A stretch of 44,626 nt of DNA from Amylibacter marinus (GCF_030160015.1 NZ_BSNN01000005.1:1-44626), one strand, 5' to 3'. Positions 7,709 to 17,488 are shown, numbered from the stretch's first letter. Made by a program: numbers and translations. Notes: generated by a model from the letters alone, not told the origin.

Positions 7709-9427
7709 CTATCCTTCGCTTGCGTCTGAGCGGGGGAATTCCACGCGAAACCGCGCCCCCCCCGCAGGCAGGTTTTCCGCCTGCATTGTTCCTGCGTGAT
7801 CTTTCACAATCCCTGCCGAAATCGCAAGCCCCAGCCCCATGCCGCGCCCGCTCTCGCGAGAGCTGACAAAGGGCTCTTGTAAATCCGCCAATGTGGCCTG
7901 CCCGATGCCATGGCCATTGTCGCTGACTGCGAACCAGACCTGCTGGGCATCTTGGCCAATGGCCAGAGTAATCTCGGGCGCCTCTTCCTCTTCACAGGCA
8001 TCAATGGCGTTGCGCAACAGGTTGGTGATCACCTGCTCTATGCGCAGCCGGCTACCGCGCAGGGTGGCGGGGGCGGAATTATCCGGGCCGCGCACCGCCA
8101 CGCCCGTGGTTTCGATATTGGCCTGTAATAACCCCAGCGCCCCCGCCAAGGCCCCGTGTAAATCCACCTGTTCAAAGGGTTCGCCATCTTGGCGGGCAAA
8201 GAATTTCAGCTGTTTGGTAATGCTCTCCATGCGCCCCACCAGCCCCTCTAACTTCTGGGTCAGGGGGCTTGGCCCAGTGCCGCCAATTTCTGCCGCCACC
8301 AGATGGTTGCGCATGGCGGCGATGGGCTGGCCCAGCTCGTGGGTGACCGAGGCCGATAATTGCCCCAGCGCTGCCAATCTGCTGGCACGTTCCAGCTCGT
8401 CTTTGGTGCGCGCCAACCGGCGCTCGGCGGTGCGCCTATCATCAATTTCCAGCGCCAGCATTTCATTGGCACGGCGCAATTTCACCTCTTCTTGTTCGGA
8501 TCGACGCAGCGCCGCATCCACGCGGCGGCTGCGCTGAACCTGTAGCCCAATAAATATCGCCGCCCCCACACAGGCCGCCAACACAGACACCAGCCAAGCG
8601 CGCGAAATCGCCCAATCTTCGCTGGAAAAATAGTGCAGCCCCCAGCCCGCAGGCTCGATATTAGCGACCAGATATAACCGCTGTACCCCTTCTAGATTGG
8701 CGCGCCCACCCCCCAGTGCCCGCCAATCCAATTGATCCAAGTCTTGACTGGGAAATTGGCGGGTCTCTTTGATCCGCTGCAAAACCTCGCGCCCAAGTGG
8801 CGCTAATGTTTTGTAGCGCCAACGCGGGCTGGACGCCATCAGGATCACCCCCGCCGCATCGGCCAATACCACATGCTCGCCAGGCGCGCTCCAGCTCTGC
8901 TCAAGCGCGGAAAAATCAATCTTGATCGCCACCACCCCCAGCGCCGACCCATCCGGCCCGCGCACCGCATCAGCAATAAAATACCCCGGCAACCCAGTGG
9001 TGGCCCCAATGGCATAAAACCGCCCCTGATCACCGGCCAGTGCCGCCTGAAAATAGGGCCGAAACGCATAGTTCTGGCCGATAAAACTGCGATCTGTACG
9101 GTGATTAGATGCGGCAATCGTCTCGCCGTTTTGGGCAATTAAATATATCGCATCCAGCCCCGCACGCTGGGCAAAATCCTCAAACCGCAGGTTCAGCGCG
9201 CCGGTATCCGCCCCCATGATCGTCTCCACCACCACAGAATCCCGCGCCAAAATATGGGTCAGATGCGCATAGCGTTCTACCTCGGCGCTGATCGAGTTTT
9301 GATACAACGACAGCCGCCCCTCGGCCTTGGCCAGCTCCTCGGATCTAAAATACCCAAAAGAGACCTGAAATATCGCCCATACAGCAACCAGTGCCGCCAG
9401 AACCCCCAAAAACCATTTCATGCGCAT
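7709..9427 (-). CDS. DctB-type membrane sensor histidine kinase
   Basis: 572 residues from the ATG at 9427; a longer frame can start at a TTG at 9490. Membrane helix at the N-terminus (MKWFLGVLAALVAVWAIF), a periplasmic double Cache sensor domain to about residue 270, a second membrane helix (AWLVSVLAACVGAAIFIGLQ), a coiled coil, then HisKA with the phosphorylated His in SASVTHELGQPIAAMRNH. The HATPase part has NLLRNAIDACE, DNGHGIG and GRGMGLGLAIS. It would sense the TRAP substrate and phosphorylate the adjacent response regulator. It starts shortly after bioC and may be partly read from the bio operon. Confidence 0.9.
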   Translation of the reverse strand: MRMKWFLGVLAALVAVWAIFQVSFGYFRSEELAKAEGRLSLYQNSISAEVERYAHLTHILARDSVVVETIMGADTGALNLRFEDFAQRAGLDAIYLIAQNGETIAASNHRTDRSFIGQNYAFRPYFQAALAGDQGRFYAIGATTGLPGYFIADAVRGPDGSALGVVAIKIDFSALEQSWSAPGEHVVLADAAGVILMASSPRWRYKTLAPLGREVLQRIKETRQFPSQDLDQLDWRALGGGRANLEGVQRLYLVANIEPAGWGLHYFSSEDWAISRAWLVSVLAACVGAAIFIGLQVQRSRRVDAALRRSEQEEVKLRRANEMLALEIDDRRTAERRLARTKDELERASRLAALGQLSASVTHELGQPIAAMRNHLVAAEIGGTGPSPLTQKLEGLVGRMESITKQLKFFARQDGEPFEQVDLHGALAGALGLLQANIETTGVAVRGPDNSAPATLRGSRLRIEQVITNLLRNAIDACEEEEAPEITLAIGQDAQQVWFAVSDNGHGIGQATLADLQEPFVSSRESGRGMGLGLAISAGIVKDHAGTMQAENLPAGGARFRVEFPRSDASEG

Positions 9428-9483
9428 CCCCAACCCTAACCGCGAAATACCCCCGGTTACAAGTCGCCAAACCCCTCGCGCAC

Positions 9484-9509
9484 CTTCCAAATCTTTTAAA
9501 TATCCAAAT
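9484..9509 (-). repeat. 26-base repeat, copy 1 (3' of bioC)
   Basis: These 26 bases recur exactly at 40150-40175, again just after the stop codon of a minus-strand gene. In the transcript direction it begins ATTTGGATATTT and ends AGATTTGGAAG. Its role is unknown; the position, 6 bases after the bioC stop, suggests a 3'-end element. Confidence 0.7.
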
Positions 9510-9514
9510 CCACC

Positions 9515-10288
9515 CTAGCGGCGGCGCGCCACGATATAAATCGGGGCATAGCTCAGCGGCAAGCGCCCCGAACCATCGCCAAAACGCGCACCATATTCCC
9601 GCTCAAATTCCGCCAAACGCCGGCGCGACCACGGCACAGTGCTGGGCGCATTCACCCCCGTTTCGCGCAGATGCACCAATAATGCGCGCAGGCTATCAAA
9701 CGTCAAAACCCGCTCCTCGGTCTCGATGGCAAGCACCTCGTACCCCGCGCCCAGAAATGCCCGCCACTGATCCACACTATGATAATGCATACCTGCCGCG
9801 CCGCGCAGCGCGCGCAGCTGATGGAAATGATCAGGGCCAAAACTGCTAAGCGCCAACCAGCCGCGCGGGGCCAAGGCACGGTGCATCTGATCCAACAGCC
9901 CCCGCGTATCCGCCACCCATTGCACAACCGATGCCCCCGCGATTAAATCAAACGGCCCCGCCAGTACCTGATCCTCTATGGCACCAACGCTAAAACGCCA
10001 CTGTTCCCCCGCCAGTATCGGGGCGATATGATCCCGCGCCGCCGGTACCAGATCATTGATCAGCCAGCGGTCCACCGAAAACTGATCCGATACCGCTTGG
10101 GTCAAAAACCCAGTACCCGCCCCCAGCTCTAGCACATGGGCCAGATGTTTGGGGCATTCTGGCTGGGCGGCCAACATCTGCGCCAGCCTCTGCGCAATGG
10201 CGCGCTGCGCCACCGCACGGCGCTCATAGCTGTTCAGCCCGCGCGCAAAACTCTGGGCAATACGGCGCGGATCTAGTGGCCTGCTCAT
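9515..10288 (-). CDS. bioC: Malonyl-ACP O-methyltransferase BioC
   Basis: 257 residues, a class I SAM methyltransferase with motif I VLELGAGTGFLTQAV and the motif-IV region FDLIAGASVVQWV. BioC methylates malonyl-ACP to disguise it as a fatty-acid primer, which lets the fatty-acid machinery build pimeloyl-ACP methyl ester. The ATG at 10288 overlaps the bioG stop as ATGA, so the two are translationally coupled. Neighbouring bioG supplies the matching esterase, which makes the assignment strong. Confidence 0.9.
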   Translation of the reverse strand: MSRPLDPRRIAQSFARGLNSYERRAVAQRAIAQRLAQMLAAQPECPKHLAHVLELGAGTGFLTQAVSDQFSVDRWLINDLVPAARDHIAPILAGEQWRFSVGAIEDQVLAGPFDLIAGASVVQWVADTRGLLDQMHRALAPRGWLALSSFGPDHFHQLRALRGAAGMHYHSVDQWRAFLGAGYEVLAIETEERVLTFDSLRALLVHLRETGVNAPSTVPWSRRRLAEFEREYGARFGDGSGRLPLSYAPIYIVARRR

Positions 10289-10908
10289 CCGACAATCTCT
10301 TCCCAATGCCTAAACTGCCCAAAGGGCACATGCGGCCCGTCTATCTCTATGGGCTTTGGCCCACCTGCCCATGCGCGGCGCTGATTGGCGGCCGGGAATA
10401 TCCGGTCACCGCGGCTGATGATCACGCGGTCCCACACCATGGCCACGCCTGTGTAGTCTCGCGCGCCAATGGTGACCAGCTGATTGTGCAGGGCCTCTAC
10501 ATCAATGGTGCGCTCTGGCTGAACAGACCCAAAACAGCGCTGTAGAAAGACCGCGTAACTGGCCGCGTTTAGGTTCAGGGTGGTTTTTTGCATCATCACA
10601 GGGGGCAATCCGCACATCCGATCAATGGGCGGGCAGGTGCCATTTATCGCCACGCAGCGGGTGAAATCACCGCGCCCCTGCGCCAGCCAATAGGCCGCCG
10701 AACACACCCCGAACGACCACGCCACTAAAATACGCTCTGCATAATCTGCCAAATCTGGCAGATCAGTCGTCAGGTCTCGATAATCCGACACCCACAGGAT
10801 ATCCGCATCTGCCCCCAGGTGGGATGCCGCATCGGGGCCAATGCCCCAGCCGCCAAACACCACAATCACCCGCGCATGGCCGCGCCGCACCGCCCACGTG
10901 ATCTGCAT
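10285..10908 (-). CDS. bioG: Pimeloyl-ACP methyl ester esterase BioG
   Basis: 207 residues, DUF452 family. The alpha/beta hydrolase nucleophile elbow is AWSFGV near residue 65, and the C-terminal GPHVPFGQFRHW carries the candidate catalytic His. BioG removes the methyl group from pimeloyl-ACP methyl ester and so ends the BioC-started chain, replacing the E. coli BioH. The start overlaps the bioA stop as TAATG. Confidence 0.9.
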   Translation of the reverse strand: MQITWAVRRGHARVIVVFGGWGIGPDAASHLGADADILWVSDYRDLTTDLPDLADYAERILVAWSFGVCSAAYWLAQGRGDFTRCVAINGTCPPIDRMCGLPPVMMQKTTLNLNAASYAVFLQRCFGSVQPERTIDVEALHNQLVTIGARDYTGVAMVWDRVIISRGDRIFPAANQRRAWAGGPKPIEIDGPHVPFGQFRHWEEIVG

Positions 10909-12191
10909 TACAATACCCGTGCCATTTCACCCATCGCATGGGTTATTTTTGACAGCTCATCCCCCGAGGTCACATAGGGCGGCATGCAATATATATTGTG
11001 CCCAAAGGGGCGCAACCACACGCCCAGCTGTTTGGAAATGGGATGCGCCTGTGCCGAGGATACAAAATGATCCATCTCCACCACCCCAATCGCGCCCAAA
11101 ACCCGTACATCGGCCACACCGTCTAAGGCGCGCAGGGGTTCCAGCTCGGCCCGCATCTGCGTCTCTATCGCGCCAACCCGCGCGCGCCAAGGTGTTGTGC
11201 CCAGCAGATCAAGGCTGGCCGCCGCCGCCGCACAGGCCAGCGGATTGCCCATGAATGTCGGCCCATGCATAAACACACCCGGCTCGGCCGATCCGATACC
11301 ATTGGCGATTTTATCGGTGGTCATGGTGGCGGCAAAAGACATCATCCCACCGGTGATCGCCTTGCCCATGCACAGAATATCAGGGGTGATTTCACAGTGA
11401 TCAGTGGCAAACATTTTCCCCGTGCGCCCAAAACCGGTGGCGATTTCATCAAAGATCAGCACCACATCAAATTCATCACATAGGGCGCGCGCGCCATCCA
11501 GATAGCGGGGGTGGTAAAAATACATCCCCCCCGCGCCCTGCACCACAGGTTCGATCACCATGCCTGCGATTGTTGCGTGGTTTTCGGCCAAGATAGCGCG
11601 CAGCGCCCCCAGCCCATTTTGCGCATCATCATCCGTCCAATCCTGCCCCATCGCGATCGGGGGGCGCGGGGCGAAATGCTGAATGCTCAGGGCCCCCTTA
11701 AAGATATGGTGCATGCCGGTTACGGGATCACAGACGCTCATCGCCTTCCATGTATCCCCGTGGTAGCCGCCGCGCGGGGTGACAAATTGGTGCTTGCCCG
11801 CGCGCCCCACGGCCTGTTGGTATTGCGCGGCCATCTTCATGGCCACCTCTACGGCCACCGATCCAGAATCCACATAGAATATCCGTTGTAGCGGTGCGGG
11901 GGTGATATCCAACAACCTACGCCCCAGCTCGATCGCTGGATCATGGGTCAGCCCACCAAACATCACATGGCTCATCTTTGCGGCCTGATCCTGTACGGCC
12001 TTGACCATGCTGGGCTGACCATAGCCATGGATCGCAGACCACCAAGAGGCCATGCCATCGATCATCTGTGCCCCATCGGCCAACGTCAGGGTCACGCCAT
12101 CGGCGCGCGCCACACGGTGCATGGGGGCGGGATCAGAAACGCTGCTATAGGGATGCCACAGGTGATGGGCGTCAAACTCTTTTGGTGTCAT
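10908..12191 (-). CDS. bioA: Adenosylmethionine-8-amino-7-oxononanoate aminotransferase BioA
   Basis: 427 residues, class III aminotransferase. HLWHPYSS at the N-terminus is the BioA signature, PRGGYHGDTWKAM and LIFDEIATGFGRTG line the PLP site, and MGKAITGGMM holds the PLP-binding Lys. It converts KAPA to DAPA using SAM as amino donor. The start ATG overlaps the bioD stop by one base. Confidence 0.96.
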   Translation of the reverse strand: MTPKEFDAHHLWHPYSSVSDPAPMHRVARADGVTLTLADGAQMIDGMASWWSAIHGYGQPSMVKAVQDQAAKMSHVMFGGLTHDPAIELGRRLLDITPAPLQRIFYVDSGSVAVEVAMKMAAQYQQAVGRAGKHQFVTPRGGYHGDTWKAMSVCDPVTGMHHIFKGALSIQHFAPRPPIAMGQDWTDDDAQNGLGALRAILAENHATIAGMVIEPVVQGAGGMYFYHPRYLDGARALCDEFDVVLIFDEIATGFGRTGKMFATDHCEITPDILCMGKAITGGMMSFAATMTTDKIANGIGSAEPGVFMHGPTFMGNPLACAAAAASLDLLGTTPWRARVGAIETQMRAELEPLRALDGVADVRVLGAIGVVEMDHFVSSAQAHPISKQLGVWLRPFGHNIYCMPPYVTSGDELSKITHAMGEMARVL

Positions 12192-12808
12192 TATAATAGC
12201 CCCGTAACATCCATCTGGGCGGCAAATTCCGCCGCCAGCGTCTCGGGGCGTAGCGGGTCTAACATCCCCAGCCGCCCCAGCCTGCGCACCGCGCCAAATT
12301 CCACAATGCTCTGTTCCACATCAGGTTCAGCATCGCCAATAAAGGCCACCCCCGCCACCGCACAGCCCGCATCGCGCAGGGCACGCAGGGATAACAGCGT
12401 GTGATTAATGGTGCCCAATTGCGTGCGCGCGCATAGGATCACCGGCGCGCCCAGATCGGCGAAATAATCCAAATAGGTCTTGCGGCGGTTGATCGGCACC
12501 ATCACGCCCCCTGCCCCCTCGATGACCAAGGGGCCATCTACCACGGGCGGGGCTAAATCCGCCAGCGCAATCTCGCGGCCCTCGGCCTCGGCGGCCAAAT
12601 GCGGGGATGCGGGCATGTTCAAACGCATTGCCTCGGGCAATACCGGCCGCCCCGACAGGCGCGCCACAATCTGGCTGTCGGTCTCGCCCTCTAGCCCCGA
12701 TTGCACGGGTTTCCAATATTGGGCGCCCAAGGCCCCAACCAAACCCGCGCTGAAAATGGTCTTGCCAATGTCCGTATCCGTACCGGTTACAACAATTTTA
12801 TTGCCCAT
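12191..12808 (-). CDS. bioD: Dethiobiotin synthetase BioD
   Basis: 205 residues from the ATG at 12808. P-loop VTGTDTDIGKT, the KPVQSG substrate region, and the EGAGGVMVPINR motif are typical. It closes the ureido ring of dethiobiotin with CO2 and ATP. The gene starts inside the last codons of bioF (11-base overlap). A frame extending to 12874 exists but would overlap bioF much further. Confidence 0.95.
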   Translation of the reverse strand: MGNKIVVTGTDTDIGKTIFSAGLVGALGAQYWKPVQSGLEGETDSQIVARLSGRPVLPEAMRLNMPASPHLAAEAEGREIALADLAPPVVDGPLVIEGAGGVMVPINRRKTYLDYFADLGAPVILCARTQLGTINHTLLSLRALRDAGCAVAGVAFIGDAEPDVEQSIVEFGAVRRLGRLGMLDPLRPETLAAEFAAQMDVTGLL

Positions 12809-13943
12809 GGGTGATCCCCTGTAGCTCTTGGGCCAAGGCATTGGCCATTGCGGTGATGTCTGTGCGGCTGGCATTCAGCGTGATGGAAATGCGCAGGCGT
12901 GATGTGCCACGCGCCACGGTGGGGGGGCGAATGCCGCGAATATCAAACCCGCGCGCCTGTAGACGCGCCGCGATATCCATGGTGGGCTGATCGGCGCCGA
13001 TGATCACGGGGATAATCTGGCTGTCTGATCCCACAATCCCACAGGTATCGCGCAAGATATCCTGTGCAAAGGCCACATGATCCAGCAGCTGTGCGCTGGG
13101 GGCATCACTGGATTGCAGCAATTTCAGCGCCCCGCGCACAGTGGCGGCATTGATCGGCGCAGGCGCGGTGGCAAAAATAAAGCTGCGCGCGCGGTTGATC
13201 AGGGTATCTATCAAGGCAGTATCACCACAGATCAGCCCCCCCATACCGCCAAGCGCCTTGCCGCAGGTGTGCAGGGATACCATATCCACCTGCCCCTCAT
13301 AGGCCTGCAACAGCCCGCGCCCCGCATCGCCAAATATCCCGCTGGCGTGGGCCTCGTCGCCCACCAGCGCCGCGTCATAACGCGCGGCCAAATCCACCAA
13401 ATCGGCAATCGGTGCGCGATCGCCATCCATGCTGTAAACGCTTTCGAATGCCAGCCAAATGCGCCCGCGCCCACCGCCTGCGCGCCACGCTTTGATCAGG
13501 CTATCGGCATGGTCAATATCATTGTGATCAAAGGCCTGACAGCTGGCGCGGCCCAAACGCATGCCCTCGTGGGCCGATGCATGGATCAATTCATCATACA
13601 GCACCAGATCATCGCCCCGCGGCAGCGTGGAAAACAGCGCCATATTCGCCATAAACCCACCCCCCATATAAAGCGCGCGCTCTGTGCCAAAAAATGCCGC
13701 CGCCTCGGTCTCTAGGGCCTCGTGCTCTGGATCATTGCCGCGCAGCAAACGCGATCCGCCAGCCCCAAGCCCCACACCGCGCGCAACCGCATCGGCCACA
13801 TGGGCGCGCAGATCCGCGTTTTGGGAAAATCCCAGATAATCATTTGATGCAAAATCGACCCCACCCGCAGGGATCAGGGCACGCAACCGCCCCTTGGCCG
13901 CCAACAGATCTAGGCGATCTTGATAGACGGCAAAGCCGCTCAT
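12798..13943 (-). CDS. bioF: 8-amino-7-oxononanoate synthase BioF
   Basis: 381 residues, alpha-oxoamine synthase. FASNDYLGF near the N-terminus, [32 protein letters not shown], and the PLP Lys in [12 protein letters not shown]. It condenses pimeloyl-ACP with L-alanine to KAPA. ATGA overlap with the bioB stop. Confidence 0.95.
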   Translation of the reverse strand: MSGFAVYQDRLDLLAAKGRLRALIPAGGVDFASNDYLGFSQNADLRAHVADAVARGVGLGAGGSRLLRGNDPEHEALETEAAAFFGTERALYMGGGFMANMALFSTLPRGDDLVLYDELIHASAHEGMRLGRASCQAFDHNDIDHADSLIKAWRAGGGRGRIWLAFESVYSMDGDRAPIADLVDLAARYDAALVGDEAHASGIFGDAGRGLLQAYEGQVDMVSLHTCGKALGGMGGLICGDTALIDTLINRARSFIFATAPAPINAATVRGALKLLQSSDAPSAQLLDHVAFAQDILRDTCGIVGSDSQIIPVIIGADQPTMDIAARLQARGFDIRGIRPPTVARGTSRLRISITLNASRTDITAMANALAQELQGITHGQ

Positions 13944-14938
13944 CCCGCAAGCTGATCCTTTTCGCCGGTACAGCCAGCGGCCATAGCCATGATGCCCAGC
14001 TTGTCAAACAGCGCCGCATCCTTGTCTTCCTCTGGGTTATCGGCCGTTAGCAATGTGTCACCCACAAAGATGGAATTGGCCCCCGCAAAGAAACACATGG
14101 CCTGCATTTCGTCACTCATATCCGTACGCCCCGCCGATAGGCGTACGTGGGATTTCGGCATCAAAATACGCGCCAAGGCCACCGTGCGCACAAATTCAAT
14201 CGGGTCCAGCGGTTTCACATCCGCCAGCGGCGTATCCGCGGCAGGGATCAACATATTCACCGGTACACTATCGGGGTGCTCTACCAATGTGGCCAGGGTC
14301 ACCAACATGTCAACGCGGTCCATCTGTTGTTCGCCCATGCCAACAATCCCACCGGCACAAACCTTCATCCCTGATTCGCGCACCAAATTCAGCGTATCGA
14401 GGCGATCCGCAAATGTGCGCGTGGTGATGATTTCGGAATAATAACGCTCGGATGTATCAATATTGTGGTTGTAATAATCCAACCCAGAATCGCGCAAACG
14501 GAACACCTGTTCTTCGTCTAGCATCCCCAAGGTCATGCAGGTTTCCATGCCCAATTCTTTGACCCCCGCCACCATGGCCGTTAGGGCATCCATGTCGCGA
14601 TCCTTGGGGGATGTCCATGCAGCGCCCATACAATAGCGCGTGGCGCCGCCCTCTTTGGCCTTGCGGGCCTTGGCAATCACCTGCTGAACCTCGATCATTT
14701 TCTTGGCAGACAGCTTGGATCCATTGCGCGCGGATTGGCTACAATAGGCGCAATCCTCGGCACAGCCACCGGTTTTGATGCTCAGCAATTTGCTGCGCTG
14801 TACCTGATTGGGATCGAAGTATTTGCGGTGAATGGTTTGGGCCTCAAACAGCAAATCCATAAAGGGCTTGTTGTAGATGGCGTCGGCCTCTTCGCGAGTC
14901 CAGTTATGACGAATATCTGTATTTTGCAGCATGATCAT
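13940..14938 (-). CDS. bioB: Biotin synthase BioB
   Basis: 332 residues from the ATG at 14938 (an in-frame ATG two codons later is equally possible; the upstream GAGAG is weak). Radical-SAM cluster motif [17 protein letters not shown] and the downstream YNHNIDTS and [15 protein letters not shown] are diagnostic. It inserts sulfur into dethiobiotin. It is the first gene of bioBFDAGC, which is read leftward. Confidence 0.96.
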   Translation of the reverse strand: MIMLQNTDIRHNWTREEADAIYNKPFMDLLFEAQTIHRKYFDPNQVQRSKLLSIKTGGCAEDCAYCSQSARNGSKLSAKKMIEVQQVIAKARKAKEGGATRYCMGAAWTSPKDRDMDALTAMVAGVKELGMETCMTLGMLDEEQVFRLRDSGLDYYNHNIDTSERYYSEIITTRTFADRLDTLNLVRESGMKVCAGGIVGMGEQQMDRVDMLVTLATLVEHPDSVPVNMLIPAADTPLADVKPLDPIEFVRTVALARILMPKSHVRLSAGRTDMSDEMQAMCFFAGANSIFVGDTLLTADNPEEDKDAALFDKLGIMAMAAGCTGEKDQLAG

Positions 14939-14998
14939 ACTCTCGTTGGTTGGCGCGGTTATAAGGCCTTGCCCCCTCTGCATCAAGCGTTGCGCGAA

Positions 14999-15021
14999 AT
15001 TATAGATAATTTGAAATTATC
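14999..15021 (-). promoter_or_regulatory. bio operon promoter with BioR box and overlapping palindrome
   Basis: TTATAGATAA at 15000-15009 is the BioR operator of alphaproteobacteria (TTATCTATAA on the other strand). On the bioB strand it overlaps a TATAAT at 14999-15004, a good -10; the -35 is weak. Next to it is a perfect palindrome GATAATTT-G-AAATTATC (15005-15021). A BioR repressor bound here would block RNA polymerase directly. It lies about 60-80 bases before the bioB start. It is the only match I found in the window. Confidence 0.75.
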
Positions 15022-15134
15022 CCAACCCCCCGCTCTGTAAACAACGGCCCCGATTGCACCTGACGCCCCCCTTTACTTATGAACTGTCCTAATTTACTCT
15101 GTTGCCAACAGCAGTCTTAAATCGTGAGATACTA

Positions 15135-15266
15135 ATGGAATCCAAAGAACCAAAGAAAAAACAGTGGATCACCCCCACCCTAGAGGCGGATCTGATTGAC
15201 AAGGAAACCCATTCGGGTGCTCCTATTTTTTTCGGCCGAGAGGATGTGGTCTATCGGCCGTCCTAA
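15135..15266 (+). CDS. RiPP precursor peptide 1 (lasso-like)
   Basis: 43 residues. Leader KKKQWITPTL, then I-x3-T-x2-G; predicted core GAPIFFGREDVVYRPS starting at residue 28. Glu sits at position 9 of that core, which would allow a 9-residue macrolactam, and the C-terminus has Glu at -8, Tyr at -4, Ser at -1 as in all six paralogues. The ribosome site is weak (GTGAGAT). It is the first of three precursors in a row and lies divergent from bioB. Confidence 0.75.
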   Translation: MESKEPKKKQWITPTLEADLIDKETHSGAPIFFGREDVVYRPS

Positions 15267-15364
15267 GAACAGCCCCTCGCCCTCATATTAACCAATAGAC
15301 AAGTTAGTTTCGCATACCTCATGGCCACTATCCAGGGCTATCAACCCGAAAATTGGAATACCAA

Positions 15365-15508
15365 ATGAAACAAACCATCCGTCAAACCTCCGAGCCGCTG
15401 AAAAAACAATGGACAGAACCAAAGCTATCGCGCGACGAAATTGCCGATGAAACGGATGCCGGCCCGAAATACTATAAAGTTGAACTTGGCCTCTACCAAC
15501 CCTCTTAG
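15365..15508 (+). CDS. RiPP precursor peptide 2 (lasso-like)
   Basis: 47 residues. Leader motif KKQWTEPKL at residues 13-21, Thr30 followed by D-A-G; predicted core GPKYYKVELGLYQPS, with Glu at core position 8. C-terminal ExxxYxPS. The start has TTGGAATACCAA upstream, close to that of precursor 3. The DNA encoding the W-T-E-P-K-L stretch is nearly identical to that of precursor 3, a sign of recent duplication. Confidence 0.78.
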   Translation: MKQTIRQTSEPLKKQWTEPKLSRDEIADETDAGPKYYKVELGLYQPS

Positions 15509-15717
15509 ACACAGATTTTTTCACTCTCGGGCACCACTTATTTTAAAAATCGGCCATGGCTATTGTCAGGGCTCGCAATGCAAGTGTATGCAATGAAACG
15601 CAGCGCCGTCTCATAATCCCGCGGGGATATTTTGAAATTTTCGACATTGCGACCAGCGTCCTCAATATGTTAGCCATTGCTCAGTGAACAACCAATGACT
15701 GAACAATAGGAATTCCA

Positions 15718-15873
15718 ATGTCTGTGTCTAACCCGCTAGAAAACACATCACCAGATATCCAACAGAAAAAACAGTGGACAGAACCAAAGCTAAAATGCGA
15801 CAAAATCGCCCGTGAAACAGATTCCGGCCGAACCGTCGATGGTATTGAAACTCCCGTATACCGGGTCTCTTAA
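15718..15873 (+). CDS. RiPP precursor peptide 3 (lasso-like)
   Basis: 51 residues. Leader KKQWTEPKL at 17-25, Thr34-D-S-G; predicted core GRTVDGIETPVYRVS, Glu at core position 8, ending ExxxYxVS. Good ribosome site TAGGAATTCCA. A weak hairpin (15880-15886 GCGGGCA with 15897-15903 TGCCCGC) follows the stop. The core shares almost nothing with precursor 2 apart from the fixed Glu, Tyr and Ser, although the leaders are close. Confidence 0.78.
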   Translation: MSVSNPLENTSPDIQQKKQWTEPKLKCDKIARETDSGRTVDGIETPVYRVS

Positions 15874-15989
15874 CCAACCGCGGGCACCATTCATGCTGCC
15901 CGCGCGTTAACCAATTAACCAATATTTCACCACCATAGCGAGAATTTTGCTAACTGTGTTAACCAAAACAACACAGCGCGGAGTCTCGC

Positions 15990-17336
15990 ATGACCCTTAC
16001 CCTCAATGACCAAACCTACGTCCTGACCTTTCAGGATGATTTCGACACGGCCCGCATCTGGGATGGAATCGGAGATGGCGATATTTGGGCCACATCCTAT
16101 CGCCCACACCAAGATGACGCCCGCAATATCGCCGCAAATGGCGAGCTACAATACTATGTCGATCCCGACATGACGGATTTCGAAAACCCTATCGCATTCA
16201 ATAACGGCACTGCCCAAATCACCGCCACCCCGCTGACCCCCGCCCAATCCGCGCTGGCAAATGGCGCTGAATATTCCTCGGCAATTCTAACCAGCGAAAT
16301 GAGCTTTGGCTTTACCTATGGCTATATAGAAATGCGCGCTGATATCCCGGCACAAACAGGGTTCTGGAGCAGCCTCTGGTTGCTGCCCACCAGCGGCGAA
16401 TGGACATCAGAAATTGATATCTTTGAAATCAGGGGCGCAGAGGCGGGCACCATCCACACCAACTATTGGCAAGATCAGGGCGGCACCATGACCCCCGATG
16501 CAGATTACACCCAAAACACCGATGCAGGCGCAGGTTTTCATACCTATGGCCTGCTATGGACCGAGGATACCCTGCAATGGTTCTATGATGGCACCCTGAT
16601 CCGCGAGGCCTCGGTGACACTGGATCAGGAAATGCAGATCCTCTTGTCGCTGGCCGTTGGTGGGTTTGGCGGCGATACCGATGCCAGCACAGATTACACA
16701 GACCCCTACAGCATCGATTATATCCGCATCTACGAGCTGGAAAGCTCTGACACCCGTAATGATGCCCTAACCGGCGATTTCATCTCACATGATCTGAAAA
16801 ACGGCACCAATAACAGCGAGGAACTCTACGGCACCCGTTTTGACGATACGATCAAGGGGCGCAAAGGCGACGACACCCTCTATGGGCGCAGCGGCGCGGA
16901 TAAATTGCGCGGGAACAAGGGCGAGGATAGCCTATTTGGCGGGGATGGCGCGGATAATCTGGGCGGGGGTCAGGACAACGACCACCTGATTGGCGGCGCA
17001 GGCGCAGATACCCTAACGGGGGGCAAGGGCACAGATCACATGTGGGGGGGCGACTACGGCGCCGATGCTACCACCGATACCTTCGTGTTTTCCGCAGATT
17101 CTGGCACAGACTATATCCATGATTTCGAGAGCGACCATGATCTGGTGAAGCTGCGCCACTATGAAAACGGCAATTGGGATGATCTGCAACTGGCCCTGTC
17201 TGACCAAGGCTGGGCCGTGCAAATCGATCTGGCCAGCCTAGGCGGCACCACGGGCGATACGCTCTATCTGGTCGGCGCAAATATGGCCGACCTCAGCACA
17301 GATAACTTCATCTTCGTCGATCCTGTGCTAGGCTAG
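15990..17336 (+). CDS. Secreted GH16 glycoside hydrolase with RTX C-terminus
   Basis: 448 residues. Residues 10-250 form a GH16 jelly-roll with the catalytic motif EIDIFE (Glu141, Asp143, Glu146) and FWSSLWLLP. GH16 enzymes cut beta-1,3/1,4-glucans, agar-type galactans or bacterial exopolysaccharides; the exact substrate is open. Residues about 268-350 hold RTX calcium-binding repeats (GGDGADNLGGG, GGAGADTLTGG and similar) and then a serralysin-type tail (TDTFVFSADSGTDYIHDF). There is no signal peptide, as expected for type I secretion. Its exporter is not in the window. The start has GCGGAG upstream. Confidence 0.88.
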   Translation: MTLTLNDQTYVLTFQDDFDTARIWDGIGDGDIWATSYRPHQDDARNIAANGELQYYVDPDMTDFENPIAFNNGTAQITATPLTPAQSALANGAEYSSAILTSEMSFGFTYGYIEMRADIPAQTGFWSSLWLLPTSGEWTSEIDIFEIRGAEAGTIHTNYWQDQGGTMTPDADYTQNTDAGAGFHTYGLLWTEDTLQWFYDGTLIREASVTLDQEMQILLSLAVGGFGGDTDASTDYTDPYSIDYIRIYELESSDTRNDALTGDFISHDLKNGTNNSEELYGTRFDDTIKGRKGDDTLYGRSGADKLRGNKGEDSLFGGDGADNLGGGQDNDHLIGGAGADTLTGGKGTDHMWGGDYGADATTDTFVFSADSGTDYIHDFESDHDLVKLRHYENGNWDDLQLALSDQGWAVQIDLASLGGTTGDTLYLVGANMADLSTDNFIFVDPVLG

Positions 17337-17433
17337 CGCGCTACCCTGTCCATATGGCACACTGGCGCGAACACCCTATGGTCTTTGGGGCGGTGTCCCC
17401 TCCGTGGTAAAATAATGAAAATACCTTTTTATT

Positions 17434-17456
17434 TTGTGATTCACCCTATATCACAA
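17434..17456. promoter_or_regulatory. Inverted-repeat operator before the GntR gene
   Basis: TTGTGAT-N9-ATCACAA, perfect 7-base arms, 33 bases before the GntR start in an AT-rich stretch. The likely ligand is the GntR protein itself, controlling its own operon; a CRP-like protein is an alternative reading of TGTGA. Confidence 0.5.
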
Positions 17457-17488
17457 TATTTAAACCACGCGATCGGACCCCCGCCCCC

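Noticed and set aside
6799-7866. Long plus-strand ORF of 355 codons opposite the dctB/dctD genes
   Set aside because: Proline- and alanine-rich shadow of well-supported minus-strand genes; GC-rich codon use creates such antisense frames throughout this window.
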